In this document: positions 22,228 to 32,284 of the stretch, in pieces
Numbering within the stretch: the stretch's first letter is position 1
Layout: the number at the start of each line of letters is the position of its first letter
Assembly: GCF_012275575.1 (NCBI RefSeq)
Contig: NZ_NPIH01000189.1
Span: 1 to 35,379 of the forward strand
Length of the DNA stretch: 35,379 bases
Reading direction: 5' to 3'
Source: Paraburkholderia sp. SG-MS1
Lineage (GTDB): Bacteria; Pseudomonadota; Gammaproteobacteria; Burkholderiales; Burkholderiaceae
Position numbers and translations under genes: made by a program
The notes under the pieces: generated by a model
The model's input: the letters and a program-made list of their open reading frames with translations, nothing else
The model's database searches: none
What the model was told of the DNA's origin: nothing

Positions 22228-23181
22228 ATGACGCAATCCCTGTCGAAGCAGACCTCGTTGCAGACCCTGGCGCGCCGCTCAGCGGCGTTGGCGACGCTCG
22301 CATTCGGCCTGTCGCTGATTGCGGTGCCGGCTGCGCAAGCCGCGCCGCTGAAAATCGGCATGACGTTTCAGGAACTGAACAACCCGTACTTCGTGACGAT
22401 GCAGAAGGCGTTGAACGACGCCGCCGCGTCGATCGGCGCAACGGTGGTCGTCACCGACGCACATCACGACGTGAGCAAACAGGTCAGCGACGTCGAGGAC
22501 ATGCTGCAAAAGAAGATCGACATCCTGCTCGTGAATCCGACCGATTCGACCGGGATTCAATCGGCGGTGACGTCGGCAAAGAAGGCGGGTGTGGTGGTCG
22601 TCGCGGTGGATGCGAATGCAAATGGTCCGGTCGATTCGTTCGTCGGTTCGAAGAACTATGACGCGGGCGTGATGGCCTGCGAGTACCTCGCGAAGTCGAT
22701 CGGCGGCAGCGGCGAAGTGGCGATTCTCGACGGCATTCCGGTCGTGCCGATTCTCGAACGCGTGCGCGGCTGCAAGGCGGCGCTCGCGAAGGCGCCGGGC
22801 GTCAAGCTGGTGGACACGCAGAACGGCAAGCAGGAACGCGCGACCGCGCTGTCCGTCACCGAGAACATGATTCAGGCGCATCCGAATCTGAAGGGCGTGT
22901 TCAGCGTCAACGACGGCGGCTCGATGGGCGCGCTGTCGGCGATCGAAGCGTCGGGCAAGGACATCAAGCTGACCAGCGTCGACGGTGCGCCAGAAGCGAT
23001 TGCCGCGATCCAGAAGCCGAACTCGAAGTTCGTCGAAACGTCCGCTCAGTTCCCCGCCGACCAGGTGCGTATCGCGCTCGGCATCGCGCTCGCAAAGAAG
23101 TGGGGAGCCAATGTGCCGAAAGCAATTCCGGTCGACGTGAAGATGATCGACAAGAGCAATGCGAAGGGCTTCAGCTGGTAA
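22228..23181 (+). CDS. Ribose-type (RbsB-like) ABC sugar/polyol-binding protein
   Basis: A 317-residue periplasmic-binding-protein-like domain (peripla BP 4, pfam RbsB group). The signal peptide is about 39 residues, ending around 'AAQA/APLK'. The mature protein begins '[21 protein letters not shown]'. It has '[13 protein letters not shown]', '[32 protein letters not shown]' and '[19 protein letters not shown]', all typical of the group. CGGAGA precedes the ATG. The family transports ribose, xylose, xylitol, erythritol and similar compounds, so the ligand cannot be fixed from the sequence. The downstream enzymes suggest a polyol. It is first in the transporter operon. Confidence 0.92.
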   Translation: MTQSLSKQTSLQTLARRSAALATLAFGLSLIAVPAAQAAPLKIGMTFQELNNPYFVTMQKALNDAAASIGATVVVTDAHHDVSKQVSDVEDMLQKKIDILLVNPTDSTGIQSAVTSAKKAGVVVVAVDANANGPVDSFVGSKNYDAGVMACEYLAKSIGGSGEVAILDGIPVVPILERVRGCKAALAKAPGVKLVDTQNGKQERATALSVTENMIQAHPNLKGVFSVNDGGSMGALSAIEASGKDIKLTSVDGAPEAIAAIQKPNSKFVETSAQFPADQVRIALGIALAKKWGANVPKAIPVDVKMIDKSNAKGFSW

Positions 23182-23187
23182 CGCGAA

Positions 23188-23225
23188 CGCCCGTTGTCGC
23201 GCGCATTGAAGCGCGGCCACGGGCG
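23188..23225 (+). other. Intercistronic hairpin after the RbsB-type gene
   Basis: An imperfect long stem. CGCCCGT (23188-23194) pairs with ACGGGCG (23219-23225). One mismatch and a G-C and a U-G pair lead to CGCGC (23198-23202) pairing with GCGCG (23211-23215), with an 8-nt loop. It starts 6 bp after the binding-protein stop and ends just before the ribosome site of the ATPase gene. Its position parallels the hairpin after smoE. Confidence 0.6.
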
Positions 23226-23240
23226 GCACAGGAGCACCCG

Positions 23241-24761
23241 ATGGACACCATTCTCAAGCTCGACAACATCACCAAAAGCTTTCCCGGCGTGAAGGCGCTG
23301 CAAGGCATTCACTTGCAGATCGCGCGCGGCGAGATTCACGCGCTGCTGGGTGAGAACGGCGCCGGCAAATCGACGCTGATGAAAATCCTGTGCGGCATCT
23401 ATCAGCCGGATGAAGGCACGATTACGATCGATGGGCAAGCGCGCCACTTCACGAACTATCACGATGCGGTGGCTGCGGGGGTCGGTATCGTGTTTCAGGA
23501 ATTCAGCCTGATTCCGTATCTGAACGCGGTGGAGAACATGTTCCTCGGCCGCGAATTGAAGAACGGTCTGGGCCTGCTCGAACGCGGCAAGATGCGGCGC
23601 GCGGCGGCCGCGATCTTCGAGCGGCTCGGCGTGGCGATCGATCTGTCGGTACCGATTCGCGAGCTCTCGGTGGCGCAGCAGCAGTTCGTCGAAATCGGCA
23701 AGGCGTTGTCGCTGGAGGCGCGCATCCTGATCCTGGATGAGCCGACCGCGACGCTCACGCCCGCCGAGGCCGAGCATCTGTTCGCGATCATGCGCGATCT
23801 GAAGCAGCAGGGCGTCGCGATGATCTTCATCTCACACCACCTCGAAGAAATTTTCGAAGTGTGCGATCGCATCACGGTGCTGCGCGACGGCCAGCACGTC
23901 GGCATGACCGAGGTCGCGCAATCCGACGTGGGACGTCTCGTTGAGATGATGGTCGGGCGACGCATCGAAAGCAGCTTTCCGCCGAAGCCGGCCTTGCGCG
24001 CCGACGCGAAGATCGTGCTGAACGTCGACAGGCTGCAATTGCTCAAGGACGGCCCGGTGCTCAAATTCACGTTGCGCGAAGGCGAGATTCTCGGTTTCGC
24101 CGGGCTGGTCGGCTCGGGGCGCACGGAAACCGCGCTCGCGGTGATCGGCGCGGACCCGGCCTATGCGAAGGAGATTCGCATCAGAGGCGCGGCTGCGAAG
24201 CTGGCCGATCCCGCCGACGCATTGCGCGCCGGTGTGGGCATCCTGCCGGAGAGCCGCAAAACCGAAGGCCTGATCACGGATTTTTCGATCAAGCAGAACA
24301 TCTCGATCAACAACCTCGGCAAGTATCGCTCACTACGCTTTTTCATCGACCAGCGCAGCGAAGCACGCGCCACCGCCGACATCATGAAACGCGTGGGCGT
24401 GAAGGCGCCCACCATGCACACCGAAGTCGCGACGCTCTCGGGCGGTAATCAACAGAAGGTGGTGATCGCGCGCTGGCTGAACCACCACACCAACATCCTG
24501 ATCTTCGACGAACCGACGCGCGGCATCGACGTCGGCGCGAAGGCCGAAATCTATCTGCTGATGCGCGAACTCACCGCGCGCGGCTACTCGATCATCATGA
24601 TCTCGTCCGAACTGCCGGAAATCGTCGGCATGTGCGACCGCGTCGCCGTATTCCGGCAGGGCCGCATCGAGGCGATGCTCGAAGGCGACGCGATCAACTC
24701 GAACGCCGTGATGACCTATGCGACCGCGGGCTCGCTTGGAGCAACTCATGAACACGCCTAA
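23241..24761 (+). CDS. Ribose-type ABC transporter ATP-binding protein (RbsA-like, two ATPase domains)
   Basis: A 506-residue duplicated ATPase of the carbohydrate uptake transporter 2 group. The first domain has Walker A 'GENGAGKST', signature '[15 protein letters not shown]' and Walker B 'ILILDEP'. The second domain, from about residue 260, has a degenerate Walker A ('GLVGSGRTE'), the signature '[15 protein letters not shown]' and '[20 protein letters not shown]'. This is the normal RbsA/XylG arrangement and length. AGGAG sets the start at 23241. A longer frame from 23100 only overlaps the binding protein. The stop overlaps the permease start by 14 bp. Confidence 0.93.
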   Translation: MDTILKLDNITKSFPGVKALQGIHLQIARGEIHALLGENGAGKSTLMKILCGIYQPDEGTITIDGQARHFTNYHDAVAAGVGIVFQEFSLIPYLNAVENMFLGRELKNGLGLLERGKMRRAAAAIFERLGVAIDLSVPIRELSVAQQQFVEIGKALSLEARILILDEPTATLTPAEAEHLFAIMRDLKQQGVAMIFISHHLEEIFEVCDRITVLRDGQHVGMTEVAQSDVGRLVEMMVGRRIESSFPPKPALRADAKIVLNVDRLQLLKDGPVLKFTLREGEILGFAGLVGSGRTETALAVIGADPAYAKEIRIRGAAAKLADPADALRAGVGILPESRKTEGLITDFSIKQNISINNLGKYRSLRFFIDQRSEARATADIMKRVGVKAPTMHTEVATLSGGNQQKVVIARWLNHHTNILIFDEPTRGIDVGAKAEIYLLMRELTARGYSIIMISSELPEIVGMCDRVAVFRQGRIEAMLEGDAINSNAVMTYATAGSLGATHEHA

Positions 24762-25755
24762 TCCTTCTTCGTCGCCCAAGACGTCCACTGTGAGCAGCGA
24801 TACCCCAGGCGCGCCGGTGCGCTTCACCTGGGCCGCGCTGAAACGCTCGACGTTGTTTTATCCGTTCATCGGCCTGCTGGTGGTCTGCATCGTGATGGTG
24901 TTCGCGAGCGACAGCTTTCTTTCCGGCGCGAACATCGAGAACGTGCTGCGCCAGGTGTCGATCAACGCGATCATTGCGGTGGGGATGACGTGCGTGATTC
25001 TGACGGGCGGCATCGATCTCTCTGTCGGCTCGGTGATGGCGCTCGCGGGCACGCTCGCCGCCGGTCTGATGGTCGCAGGAATGAACGCGGTGGCCGCGCT
25101 CGCGATCGGCGTCGCGCTCGGGCTCGGCTTCGGCGCGGCCAACGGTTTTTTCGTCGCCTATGCCGGTATGCCGCCGATCATCGTCACGCTTGCGACGATG
25201 GGCATCGCGCGCGGTCTCGCGCTGATCTACACGGGCGGTTATCCGATCGACGGTTTGCCCGACTGGGTCAGCTTCTTCGGCAGCGGCAAGATTCTCGGCG
25301 TCCAGGCGCCGGTCGTGATCATGGCGGTGATCTATGTGATCGCGTGGGTGCTGCTCGAGCGCATGCCGTTTGGGCGCTACGTCTACGCGATCGGCGGCAA
25401 CGAACAGGCGACGCGTCTGTCCGGCGTGCGCGTCGCGCGCGTGAAGCTGATCGTCTACACGATTGCAGGTCTGACGTCCGCATTCGCCGCCATCGTGCTG
25501 ACCGCACGGTTGATGAGCGGTCAGCCGAACGCGGGCGTCGGCTTCGAACTCGACGCGATCGCCGCCGTCGTGATGGGTGGCACGTCGATTTCGGGCGGAC
25601 GCGGCTCGATCATCGGCACGTTGATCGGCGCGCTGTTGCTCGGTGTACTGAACAACGGTCTGAACATGGTCGGCGTGAATCCGTATGTGCAGAACGTGAT
25701 CAAGGGCGGAATCATTCTGCTCGCGATCTACATCAGCCGCGACCGTAGAAAGTAA
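24748..25755 (+). CDS. Ribose-type ABC transporter permease (RbsC-like)
   Basis: A 335-residue inner-membrane permease of the BPD transp 2 family. About ten hydrophobic helices follow a Ser/Thr/Pro-rich cytoplasmic N terminus of about 35 residues. Signature regions are '[21 protein letters not shown]', '[21 protein letters not shown]' (the cytoplasmic loop contacting RbsA) and '[16 protein letters not shown]'-like near the C terminus. GGAG precedes the ATG at 24748, which lies within the end of the ATPase gene. It completes a binding protein - double ATPase - permease importer. Confidence 0.92.
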   Translation: MNTPNPSSSPKTSTVSSDTPGAPVRFTWAALKRSTLFYPFIGLLVVCIVMVFASDSFLSGANIENVLRQVSINAIIAVGMTCVILTGGIDLSVGSVMALAGTLAAGLMVAGMNAVAALAIGVALGLGFGAANGFFVAYAGMPPIIVTLATMGIARGLALIYTGGYPIDGLPDWVSFFGSGKILGVQAPVVIMAVIYVIAWVLLERMPFGRYVYAIGGNEQATRLSGVRVARVKLIVYTIAGLTSAFAAIVLTARLMSGQPNAGVGFELDAIAAVVMGGTSISGGRGSIIGTLIGALLLGVLNNGLNMVGVNPYVQNVIKGGIILLAIYISRDRRK

Positions 25756-25801
25756 CGCTCCCCACTGACCTTCCCTTTTTTCCTTTTCGCAGGACCACGC
25801 A

Positions 25802-26890
25802 ATGACGACTCAATCCGACAAGCAGAACATGACCGCCATCGTCTGTCATGCACCGAAAGACTATCGCGTCGAACAGGTGTCGAAGCCGCAGGCCCGCGCG
25901 CATGAACTCGTGATTCGCATCGCCGCATGCGGCATCTGCGCGAGCGACTGCAAATGCCATTCGGGCGCCAAGATGTTCTGGGGCGGCCCGAGTCCGTGGG
26001 TGAAAGCACCGGTGATCCCGGGACACGAATTCTTCGGCTACGTCGAGGAGATCGGCGAAGGGGCAGCCGAACACTTCGGCGTAAAGAAGGGCGAGCGCGT
26101 GATCGCCGAGCAGATCGTGCCGTGCGGCAAATGCCGGTATTGCAAATCCGGCCAATACTGGATGTGCGAAGTACACAACATCTTCGGCTTTCAGCGCGAA
26201 GTCGCGGACGGCGGAATGGCCGAGTACATGCGCATTCCGCCGACGGCGATCGTCCACAAGATTCCCGACGGCATCTCGCTCGAAGACGCCGCGATCATCG
26301 AGCCGCTCGCGTGCGCGATTCATACGGTCAATCGCGGCGAGGTGCAACTCGACGACGTGGTGGTGATCGCGGGAGCCGGTCCGCTCGGTCTGATGATGAC
26401 GCAGGTCGCGCATCTGAAGACGCCCAGGAAGCTGGTCGTGATCGACCTCGTGGAAGAGCGCCTCGCGCTCGCGCGCGAATACGGCGCGGACGTGACGATC
26501 AACCCGCAGAAAGACGACGCGCTCGCAATCATCCACTCGCTCACTGACGGCTACGGCTGCGACGTGTACATTGAAACCACCGGCGCGCCGATCGGCGTGA
26601 ACCAGGGGATGGACCTGATTCGCAAGCTCGGGCGCTTCGTCGAGTTCTCGGTGTTCGGCGCGGATACGACGCTCGACTGGTCGGTGATCGGAGACCGCAA
26701 GGAGCTCGACGTGCGCGGCGCGCATCTCGGACCCTACTGCTATCCGATTGCGATCGATCTGCTCGCGCGCGGACTCGTGACGTCAAAGGGTATCGTCACG
26801 CATGGCTTTTCGCTGGAAGAGTGGGACGAAGCGATCGAGGTCGCGAACTCGCTCGATTCGATCAAGGTGCTGATGAAGCCGGGCGCCTGA
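25802..26890 (+). CDS. Zinc-dependent polyol dehydrogenase (erythritol/L-threitol dehydrogenase-like MDR)
   Basis: A 362-residue medium-chain dehydrogenase with both zinc sites. Catalytic Cys is in 'CGICASDCKCH', and His/Glu are in 'GHEFFG'. The structural site is 'CGKCRYCKSGQYWMC'. The NAD domain has 'AGAGPLGLMM' and 'VVIDLVEERLALA'. Segments such as 'EQIVPCGKCRYC', 'YGCDVYIETTG', 'IRKLGRFVEFSVFG' and 'KELDVRGAHLGPYCYP' strongly recall the L-threitol/erythritol dehydrogenase described from Mycobacterium smegmatis. I am relying on memory of that sequence, and no alignment was run. The expected role is oxidation of an imported tetritol or pentitol to a ketose. It follows the permease by 46 bp, and a ketose kinase comes next. 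It could instead act on xylitol. Confidence 0.78.
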   Translation: MTTQSDKQNMTAIVCHAPKDYRVEQVSKPQARAHELVIRIAACGICASDCKCHSGAKMFWGGPSPWVKAPVIPGHEFFGYVEEIGEGAAEHFGVKKGERVIAEQIVPCGKCRYCKSGQYWMCEVHNIFGFQREVADGGMAEYMRIPPTAIVHKIPDGISLEDAAIIEPLACAIHTVNRGEVQLDDVVVIAGAGPLGLMMTQVAHLKTPRKLVVIDLVEERLALAREYGADVTINPQKDDALAIIHSLTDGYGCDVYIETTGAPIGVNQGMDLIRKLGRFVEFSVFGADTTLDWSVIGDRKELDVRGAHLGPYCYPIAIDLLARGLVTSKGIVTHGFSLEEWDEAIEVANSLDSIKVLMKPGA

Positions 26891-26966
26891 GCGCGCAACG
26901 CGGGCACGCAGGCCAACGCGGCGCGGCTGTCGGCGCATGACAGGCCGCAAATAAAACGGAGACTGT

Positions 26967-28511
26967 ATGAACTACGTCATCGGCGTCGATATCGGCACGC
27001 AGAGCACCAAGGCGTTGCTGCTCGATCAGCATGGCGCGATCGTCGCGCAGCATGCGTCGAGCTATCAGCCGGATACGCCCAAACCGCTGTGGGCCGAACA
27101 ATGGCCCGCGGTGTGGTTGAAGGCGGTGGTGGAGTGCGTCGCCGCATGCGTCGGCGCGGCGAAACAGGCCGGCATCGCCGCGAGTTCGATCAAGGCGCTC
27201 TGCGTGAGTAGCCTGTACGGCGGCTCGGGCATCCCCGTCGATAGCGACATGCGGCCGCTCGCGCCCTGTCTGATCTGGATGGATCGCCGCGCGACCGCGC
27301 AGGTCGAGTGGGTGCGCGGCAATGTCGATCTCGAACGGCTATATGCGATCACCGGCAACGGCGTGGACAGCTACTACGGCTTCACGAAGATCCTGTGGCT
27401 GCGCGACCACGAGCCGGACGTCTGGGCACGAACGCGCTTTTTCCTGCCGCCGAACGCGTACGTGATCTACATGCTGACCGGCGAAGTGGCCGTCGATCAC
27501 AGTTCGGCCGGCAATATCGGCGGCGTCTACGATATCGCGAAGCGCGACTGGTCGGACGAAGCACTCGACATGCTAGGCATTCCCGCAACGATGATGCCGG
27601 AGCGGCTGGTCGAATCGACCGACGTGGTCGGCGGGCTACTGTCGCAGTGGACCGAACAGCTTGGGCTGGATGCAGGCACGGCGATCGTCGCGGGCGGCGT
27701 GGATGCCGCGATGGCGACGTTCGCCGCCAGCGTGACACGCGCCGGCCAGCATGTCGCGATGATCGGCACGAGCATGTGCTGGGGCTACATCAACCAGAGC
27801 GTGGACGCACGACACGGATTGGTCAGCATGCCTCACGTATTCAACGGGCTGCACGATATCTATGTGTTCGGCGGCGCGATTACGGCGGGCGCATCTGTCA
27901 CGTGGTTTCGTGAGCAGTTCTGCCAGGCCGAAATCGAAGCTGCGCGCGCGACGCCGCATGGCGATCCGCATCGTCTGCTCGAGGAGAGCGCCGCCAAACT
28001 GCCGGCCGGCTCGGACGGCGTGATGTTCCTGCCGTATCTGATGGGCGAGCGCAGCCCGGTGTGGGACGCGAAGGCCAGTGGGGCGTTCGTCGGGCTGAGC
28101 CTGTTTCACACGCGCGCGCATCTGTATCGCGCGGTGCTGGAGGGCGTCTCGTTCGCGCTGAAGCACAACATCGAGGCGGGACGCCAGGGCGCGCAATCGC
28201 TCGACGACAAGTTGATCGTGGTCGGCGGCGCCGCGCATTCGGACCTGTGGATGCAGATCATCGCGGACATCACCGGTTATCCGGTCTACACGATCGAACA
28301 GGACGTGGAGGCGGCGATGGGCGCGGCGTTGCTCGCGGCGGTGGGCGTCGGGCTCATTTCCCGCGAGGCGGCCCAGGGCGGCTGGGTCACGCTGATCGAA
28401 CGCGCGCAGCCCGACGCGGCGCGCATGGTGTTGTACGAACAGCGCTTCGGCGTTTATAAGGATTTGTATCCGGCCTTGAAGCCGGTCATGCATCGGTTGC
28501 AATCGTCATGA
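26967..28511 (+). CDS. FGGY-family ketose/polyol kinase
   Basis: A 514-residue ATP-dependent FGGY kinase. It has the N-terminal 'GVDIGTQSTKALLLD', 'LIWMDRRA', 'PPNAYVIYMLTGE', 'MIGTSMCWGY', 'LPYLMGERSPVWDAKASGAFVGLS' and 'IVVGGAAHSDLWMQIIAD'. It differs from the two xylulokinases in the window: the QMHG signature is replaced by 'SSLYGGSG'. This suggests another substrate (for example erythrulose, ribulose or L-xylulose). CGGAGA lies before the ATG. The stop overlaps the next start by ATGA (28508-28511). It is co-transcribed with the MDR and SDR dehydrogenases, so it probably phosphorylates the ketose they make. Confidence 0.85.
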   Translation: MNYVIGVDIGTQSTKALLLDQHGAIVAQHASSYQPDTPKPLWAEQWPAVWLKAVVECVAACVGAAKQAGIAASSIKALCVSSLYGGSGIPVDSDMRPLAPCLIWMDRRATAQVEWVRGNVDLERLYAITGNGVDSYYGFTKILWLRDHEPDVWARTRFFLPPNAYVIYMLTGEVAVDHSSAGNIGGVYDIAKRDWSDEALDMLGIPATMMPERLVESTDVVGGLLSQWTEQLGLDAGTAIVAGGVDAAMATFAASVTRAGQHVAMIGTSMCWGYINQSVDARHGLVSMPHVFNGLHDIYVFGGAITAGASVTWFREQFCQAEIEAARATPHGDPHRLLEESAAKLPAGSDGVMFLPYLMGERSPVWDAKASGAFVGLSLFHTRAHLYRAVLEGVSFALKHNIEAGRQGAQSLDDKLIVVGGAAHSDLWMQIIADITGYPVYTIEQDVEAAMGAALLAAVGVGLISREAAQGGWVTLIERAQPDAARMVLYEQRFGVYKDLYPALKPVMHRLQSS

Positions 28512-29245
28512 ATACTACTTTCGATTTTTCCGGCCGCTCGATTCTTGTCACGGGCGCTTCCAGCGGGATTGGCCGCGCAACCGTCGAAGCGTTGTGCGCA
28601 GCGGGCGCGGCGGTGGTGGCCGCCGCGCGCAACGTGAACGAGCTGGCGCGGCTGGCCGAGGAAACCGGCTGCGAGCCGTTGACGCTCGACGTGAGCGACG
28701 AAGCCGCGATCGATGATGCGTTGGCCTCGCTCGATGTGTTCGACGGGCTCGTGAATTGTGCGGGCATCGCGTTGCTCGAGCGCGCGGTGGACACCACTGC
28801 GGCGAGTTTCGATCGCGTGATGGCGGTGAATACGCGCGGCGCCGTGCTGGTGGCGAAGCACGTGGCGCGTGGGATGATCGGGGCGAAACGCGCCGGCAGT
28901 ATCGTCAACGTGTCGAGTCAGGCCGCGCTCGTGGCGCTCGACGATCATCTGAGTTACTCGGCGTCGAAGGCGGCGCTCGATGCGGTGACGCGAGCGCTGT
29001 GCATCGAGTTGGGGCCGTTCGGGATTCGCGTGAACAGCGTGAACCCCACGGTCACATTGACGCCGATGGCGGTGCAGGCGTGGAGCGATCCCGCGAAACG
29101 TGATCCTGCGTTGCAGGCGATACCCTTGCGGCGCTTTGCGCAATCCGCAGAAGTGGCCGCGCCGATCATGTTTCTGTTGAGCGACGCGGCGTCGATGGTC
29201 AGCGGCATCTGCTTGCCCATCGACGGCGGATATACGGCGAGGTGA
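28508..29245 (+). CDS. SDR dehydrogenase resembling dicarbonyl/L-xylulose reductase (DCXR)
   Basis: A 245-residue classical SDR. The nucleotide loop is 'TGASSGIGRATVEAL', followed by 'ARNVNELARLAEE' (Arg in this loop favours NADP), 'NCAGIALLE', catalytic Ser in 'VNVSSQAALVAL', 'YSASK', and the diagnostic 'IRVNSVNPTVTLTPM', 'AWSDPAK', 'IPLRRFAQ', 'LPIDGGY'. The VNPT and WSDP stretches closely match animal DCXR/L-xylulose reductase as I remember it. The expected reaction is L-xylulose + NADPH to xylitol, or the analogous step on another ketose. It is translationally coupled to the kinase gene and is last in the operon. Confidence 0.8.
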   Translation: MNTTFDFSGRSILVTGASSGIGRATVEALCAAGAAVVAAARNVNELARLAEETGCEPLTLDVSDEAAIDDALASLDVFDGLVNCAGIALLERAVDTTAASFDRVMAVNTRGAVLVAKHVARGMIGAKRAGSIVNVSSQAALVALDDHLSYSASKAALDAVTRALCIELGPFGIRVNSVNPTVTLTPMAVQAWSDPAKRDPALQAIPLRRFAQSAEVAAPIMFLLSDAASMVSGICLPIDGGYTAR

Positions 29246-29282
29246 ACCGCGCCGCGCGAGCGGGTGCGGCAACGGCAACCGG

Positions 29283-30197
29283 CTAGAGCATCGTCCTCAC
29301 ATGCCAAAGCTCGGGAAACAGCACCACGTCCAGCATCTTGCGCAAATACGGCGCGCCGCTCGTGCCGCCGGTGCCCTGCTTGAAGCCGATGATGCGCTCG
29401 ACCGTGGTCACATGCCTGAACCGCCATTGGCGGAACGCGTCTTCGAGATCGACCAGTTCTTCGGCCATCTCATACAGCTCCCAATGCTGCGAGGGATTGC
29501 GGTACACCTCCAGCCAGGCTGCTTCGACCGAGGCGTCGTGCGTGGTCGGCTGCGTCCAGTCGCGCTCCAGCCTCGACGCTGAAATCGCAAAGCCGCGGCG
29601 CGCCAGCAGACGCACCACCTCGTCATAGAAAGAGGGCGCTTCGAGTGACGCCTTCACCTCGGCGAACACGTCGGCGCGATGCGCATGCGGCTTGAGCATC
29701 TGCTCGTTCTTGTTGCCGAGCAGGAACTCGATCTGCCGATACTGGTACGACTGAAAGCCGGACGAACTGCCGAGATACGGCCGCATCGCGGTGTACTCGG
29801 ACGGGGTCATGGTCGCGAGCACGCTCCACGCCTGTACCAGTTGCTCCATGATCCGCGACACGCGCGCGAGCATCTTGAACGCTGGCGGCAACTCGTCGCG
29901 ACGCACCGCCTGCAGCGCGGCGCGCAACTCGTAGAGCGCGAGCTTCATCCACAGTTCGCTCGTCTGATGCTGGATGATGAACAGCATCTCGTTGTGATCC
30001 GGGGACAACGGGTGCTGCGCATCGAGCACCGTCCCGAGCGACAGATAATCGCCGTAGCTCATCGAGTCGGAGAAGTCGAGCTGCGCGTCGTGCCAGCCGG
30101 AGTCGGGCGCAGCGGAAGCCTCGCGCCCATGCCCGAACGGACATCTCTGCGTCATGGTCTCTTCCGGCAAACCCGGCGTTTGCATGTGATCGGTCAT
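29283..30197 (-). CDS. kynA: Tryptophan 2,3-dioxygenase
   Basis: A 304-residue haem enzyme that opens tryptophan to N-formylkynurenine, the first step of aerobic tryptophan degradation. The conserved substrate-pocket region '[11 protein letters not shown]', '[14 protein letters not shown]', the proximal haem His in '[25 protein letters not shown]' and the C terminus '[11 protein letters not shown]' are diagnostic. GAGGAG with 7-bp spacing sets the start at 30197, 10 bp after kynU. The longer frame to 30353 runs into kynU. It is the last gene of the kynB-kynU-kynA operon. The N terminus has about 35 extra residues compared with the catalytic core, as is common in Burkholderia homologues. Confidence 0.97.
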   Translation of the reverse strand: MTDHMQTPGLPEETMTQRCPFGHGREASAAPDSGWHDAQLDFSDSMSYGDYLSLGTVLDAQHPLSPDHNEMLFIIQHQTSELWMKLALYELRAALQAVRRDELPPAFKMLARVSRIMEQLVQAWSVLATMTPSEYTAMRPYLGSSSGFQSYQYRQIEFLLGNKNEQMLKPHAHRADVFAEVKASLEAPSFYDEVVRLLARRGFAISASRLERDWTQPTTHDASVEAAWLEVYRNPSQHWELYEMAEELVDLEDAFRQWRFRHVTTVERIIGFKQGTGGTSGAPYLRKMLDVVLFPELWHVRTML

Positions 30198-30207
30198 CGC
30201 GCGCTCC

Positions 30208-31458
30208 TCAGGTAACGGCACCGCGAGCGGCGAATTCGGGTGCGCGCCAGGTCTCCTGCGTGAGCACGTCACGCAAGGTTTCCACCGCGTCCCACACATC
30301 GACGAAGCGCGTGTAGAGCGGCGTAAAGCCGAAGCGCAACACATGCGGCTCACGGTAATCGCCGATCACGCCGCGCGCGATCAACGCCTGCATCACCTCG
30401 TAGCCATGCGGATGTTCGAAGCTCGCATGCGAGCCGCGTTGCGCATGTTCGCGTGGCGTCACGAGCGTGAGCGGAAACTCGCCGCAACGCGCTTCGACCA
30501 GTTCGATGAACAGATCGGTCAGCGCGAGCGACTTCTTGCGGACCGCCTGCATGTCGGTTTGCAGGAACACGTCGAGTCCGCATTCGACCAGCGCCATCGA
30601 CACCATCGGCTGCGTGCCGCACAGGAAGCGGCCGATGCCGTCATCCGGCCGGTACGTCGGGTTCATCTCGAATGGCGCGCGATGACCCCACCAGCCGGAC
30701 AGCGGCTGCGCGAAGTCATTCTGGTGGCGCTTGGGCACCCACACGAACGCGGGCGAACCCGGACCGCCGTTCAGATACTTGTACGTGCAGCCGACAGCGT
30801 AGTCCGCGCCGACGCCGTTCAGATCGACCGGCACCGCGCCCGCCGAGTGCGCGAGGTCCCACAGCGCAAGCGCGCCCTTGTCGTGGATCAGCTTCGTCAG
30901 CGCGGCCATGTCGTGCATGTAGCCGGTACGGTAGTTCACGTGCGTGAGCATCGCGATGGCGGTGTCGTCGCCGATCGCGGCGGGCAGCTCGGACGGATCG
31001 TCGACGAGGCGCAGTTCATAGCCGCGGTCGAGCTGCTCGATCAGGCCTTGCGCGATGTATAGATCGCTCGGGAAATTCGAGCGTTCGGACACGATCACGC
31101 GACGCTTCGGATCGCGCGCATTCGCGACCCGCACGGCGGCGGACAGCAGCTTGAACAGGTTGATCGAAATCGTATCGGTGACGACCACTTCGTCGTCGGT
31201 GGCGCCGATCAGCGGCGCGAGTTTGTTGCCGAGACGGCGCGGCAGCGCGAACCAGCCTGCGCCATTCCAGCTGCGGATCAGGCCTTCGCCCCATTCGGCG
31301 GCTATCACGGTCTGCGCGCGTTGCGCGGCGGCGGCCGGCGGCACGCCGAGCGAGTTGCCGTCCAGATAGATGGTGGTCGGCGACAGCGCGAACTGGTCGC
31401 GCAGCGTCGCGAGCGGGTCGGCGTTATCGAGCGCCAGGGCTTCGTCACGGTGGTTCAT
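30208..31458 (-). CDS. kynU: Kynureninase
   Basis: A 416-residue PLP enzyme that splits kynurenine to anthranilate and alanine. Fold type I features are present: '[11 protein letters not shown]' at the N terminus, '[12 protein letters not shown]', Asp of '[17 protein letters not shown]', and the PLP lysine in '[17 protein letters not shown]' (about residue 230). Full length. It is the middle gene of the operon and is separated from kynB by 57 bp. The stop overlaps the ribosome site region of kynA, with 10 bp between them. Confidence 0.97.
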   Translation of the reverse strand: MNHRDEALALDNADPLATLRDQFALSPTTIYLDGNSLGVPPAAAAQRAQTVIAAEWGEGLIRSWNGAGWFALPRRLGNKLAPLIGATDDEVVVTDTISINLFKLLSAAVRVANARDPKRRVIVSERSNFPSDLYIAQGLIEQLDRGYELRLVDDPSELPAAIGDDTAIAMLTHVNYRTGYMHDMAALTKLIHDKGALALWDLAHSAGAVPVDLNGVGADYAVGCTYKYLNGGPGSPAFVWVPKRHQNDFAQPLSGWWGHRAPFEMNPTYRPDDGIGRFLCGTQPMVSMALVECGLDVFLQTDMQAVRKKSLALTDLFIELVEARCGEFPLTLVTPREHAQRGSHASFEHPHGYEVMQALIARGVIGDYREPHVLRFGFTPLYTRFVDVWDAVETLRDVLTQETWRAPEFAARGAVT

Positions 31459-31515
31459 GGTGGGTCCGTCGGTCAGATCAGTGAAAGTCGGTGAGGTCGA
31501 TGCGTTGTGCCACGG

Positions 31516-32154
31516 TCAGCGCACGCCGGGCAGCGCGCGCAACACCGCGCGCACCGGGCTCGCGTCGAGCGTGGTCAGCTTGAGCGGCAGCGCGATCAGT
31601 TCGTAATCGCCGGGGGCAACGTCATCGAGCACGATCCCCTCGAGGATCGCCATGCGATGCGCGCGAATCCGCTGATGAGCGTCCATCGTCTTCGATTCCT
31701 GCGGATCGAGCGAGGGCGTGTCGATGCCGATCAGTTTCACGCCGCGCGCGGCCAGCTGATCGATCGTGTCCGGCGCGACCGCGCAGAACGCGCTGTCCCA
31801 GGTCGTCGTCGGGGCGTTTTTGTAAGTGCGCAGTAAGACTCGAGGCGGCAGCTCGTCGAGCGAACCGGCCAGGTGTTGTGGCGTCACAACAGGTGAGGCG
31901 CCGATGCAGTGAATCACCCTGCATAAACCGAGATAGGCATCGAGCGGCACTTCGCCGATCGCTGCGCCGTTCTCGTCGTAGTGCAACGGGGCGTCGGTGT
32001 GCGCGCCGGTATGCGGCGAGAGCGTCAGACGCGCGACGTTGACCGGCGAGCCCGCCTCCATGCGCCATACGCGTTCGATGCCGACCGGCGTGTCGCCGGG
32101 CCAGACGGGCGTCGCGCTATCGACGGCGGGGGTGATGTCCCAAAGTGTTGGCAT
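31516..32154 (-). CDS. kynB: Kynurenine formamidase (arylformamidase)
   Basis: A 212-residue metal-dependent cyclase-family amidase that hydrolyses N-formylkynurenine to kynurenine. The metal motif HxGxHxDxPxH is clear in '[18 protein letters not shown]'. Other family marks are '[20 protein letters not shown]' at the start and '[19 protein letters not shown]'. The start at 32154 gives the usual family length, with GGAG close upstream (short spacing). A longer frame to 32310 would overlap the divergent regulator. It is first in the kynBUA operon, which converts tryptophan to anthranilate. Confidence 0.96.
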   Translation of the reverse strand: MPTLWDITPAVDSATPVWPGDTPVGIERVWRMEAGSPVNVARLTLSPHTGAHTDAPLHYDENGAAIGEVPLDAYLGLCRVIHCIGASPVVTPQHLAGSLDELPPRVLLRTYKNAPTTTWDSAFCAVAPDTIDQLAARGVKLIGIDTPSLDPQESKTMDAHQRIRAHRMAILEGIVLDDVAPGDYELIALPLKLTTLDASPVRAVLRALPGVR

Positions 32155-32284
32155 GTCTCCAGCGTCGAATGGTGTGTATGAGGGAATGATAGGTGGATCG
32201 CCGCACAATGTGATTGCGAAAAAATCTCCTTCTGAGCCGTGTCTTGGAACATAATTTGAGTCAAACGGGAAAGGGAGACCGAAT
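32155..32284. promoter_or_regulatory. Divergent kynB / Lrp-regulator promoter region
   Basis: A 130-bp gap that is clearly AT-richer than its neighbours, especially 32210-32270 ('gcgaaaaaatctcc', 'aacataatttgag'). It must contain both promoters and the likely binding sites of the Lrp-type regulator. A CATAAT hexamer (32250-32255) could be a -10 for the regulator gene. No -35 at 17 bp fits well, so I do not assign exact promoters. Confidence 0.55.
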
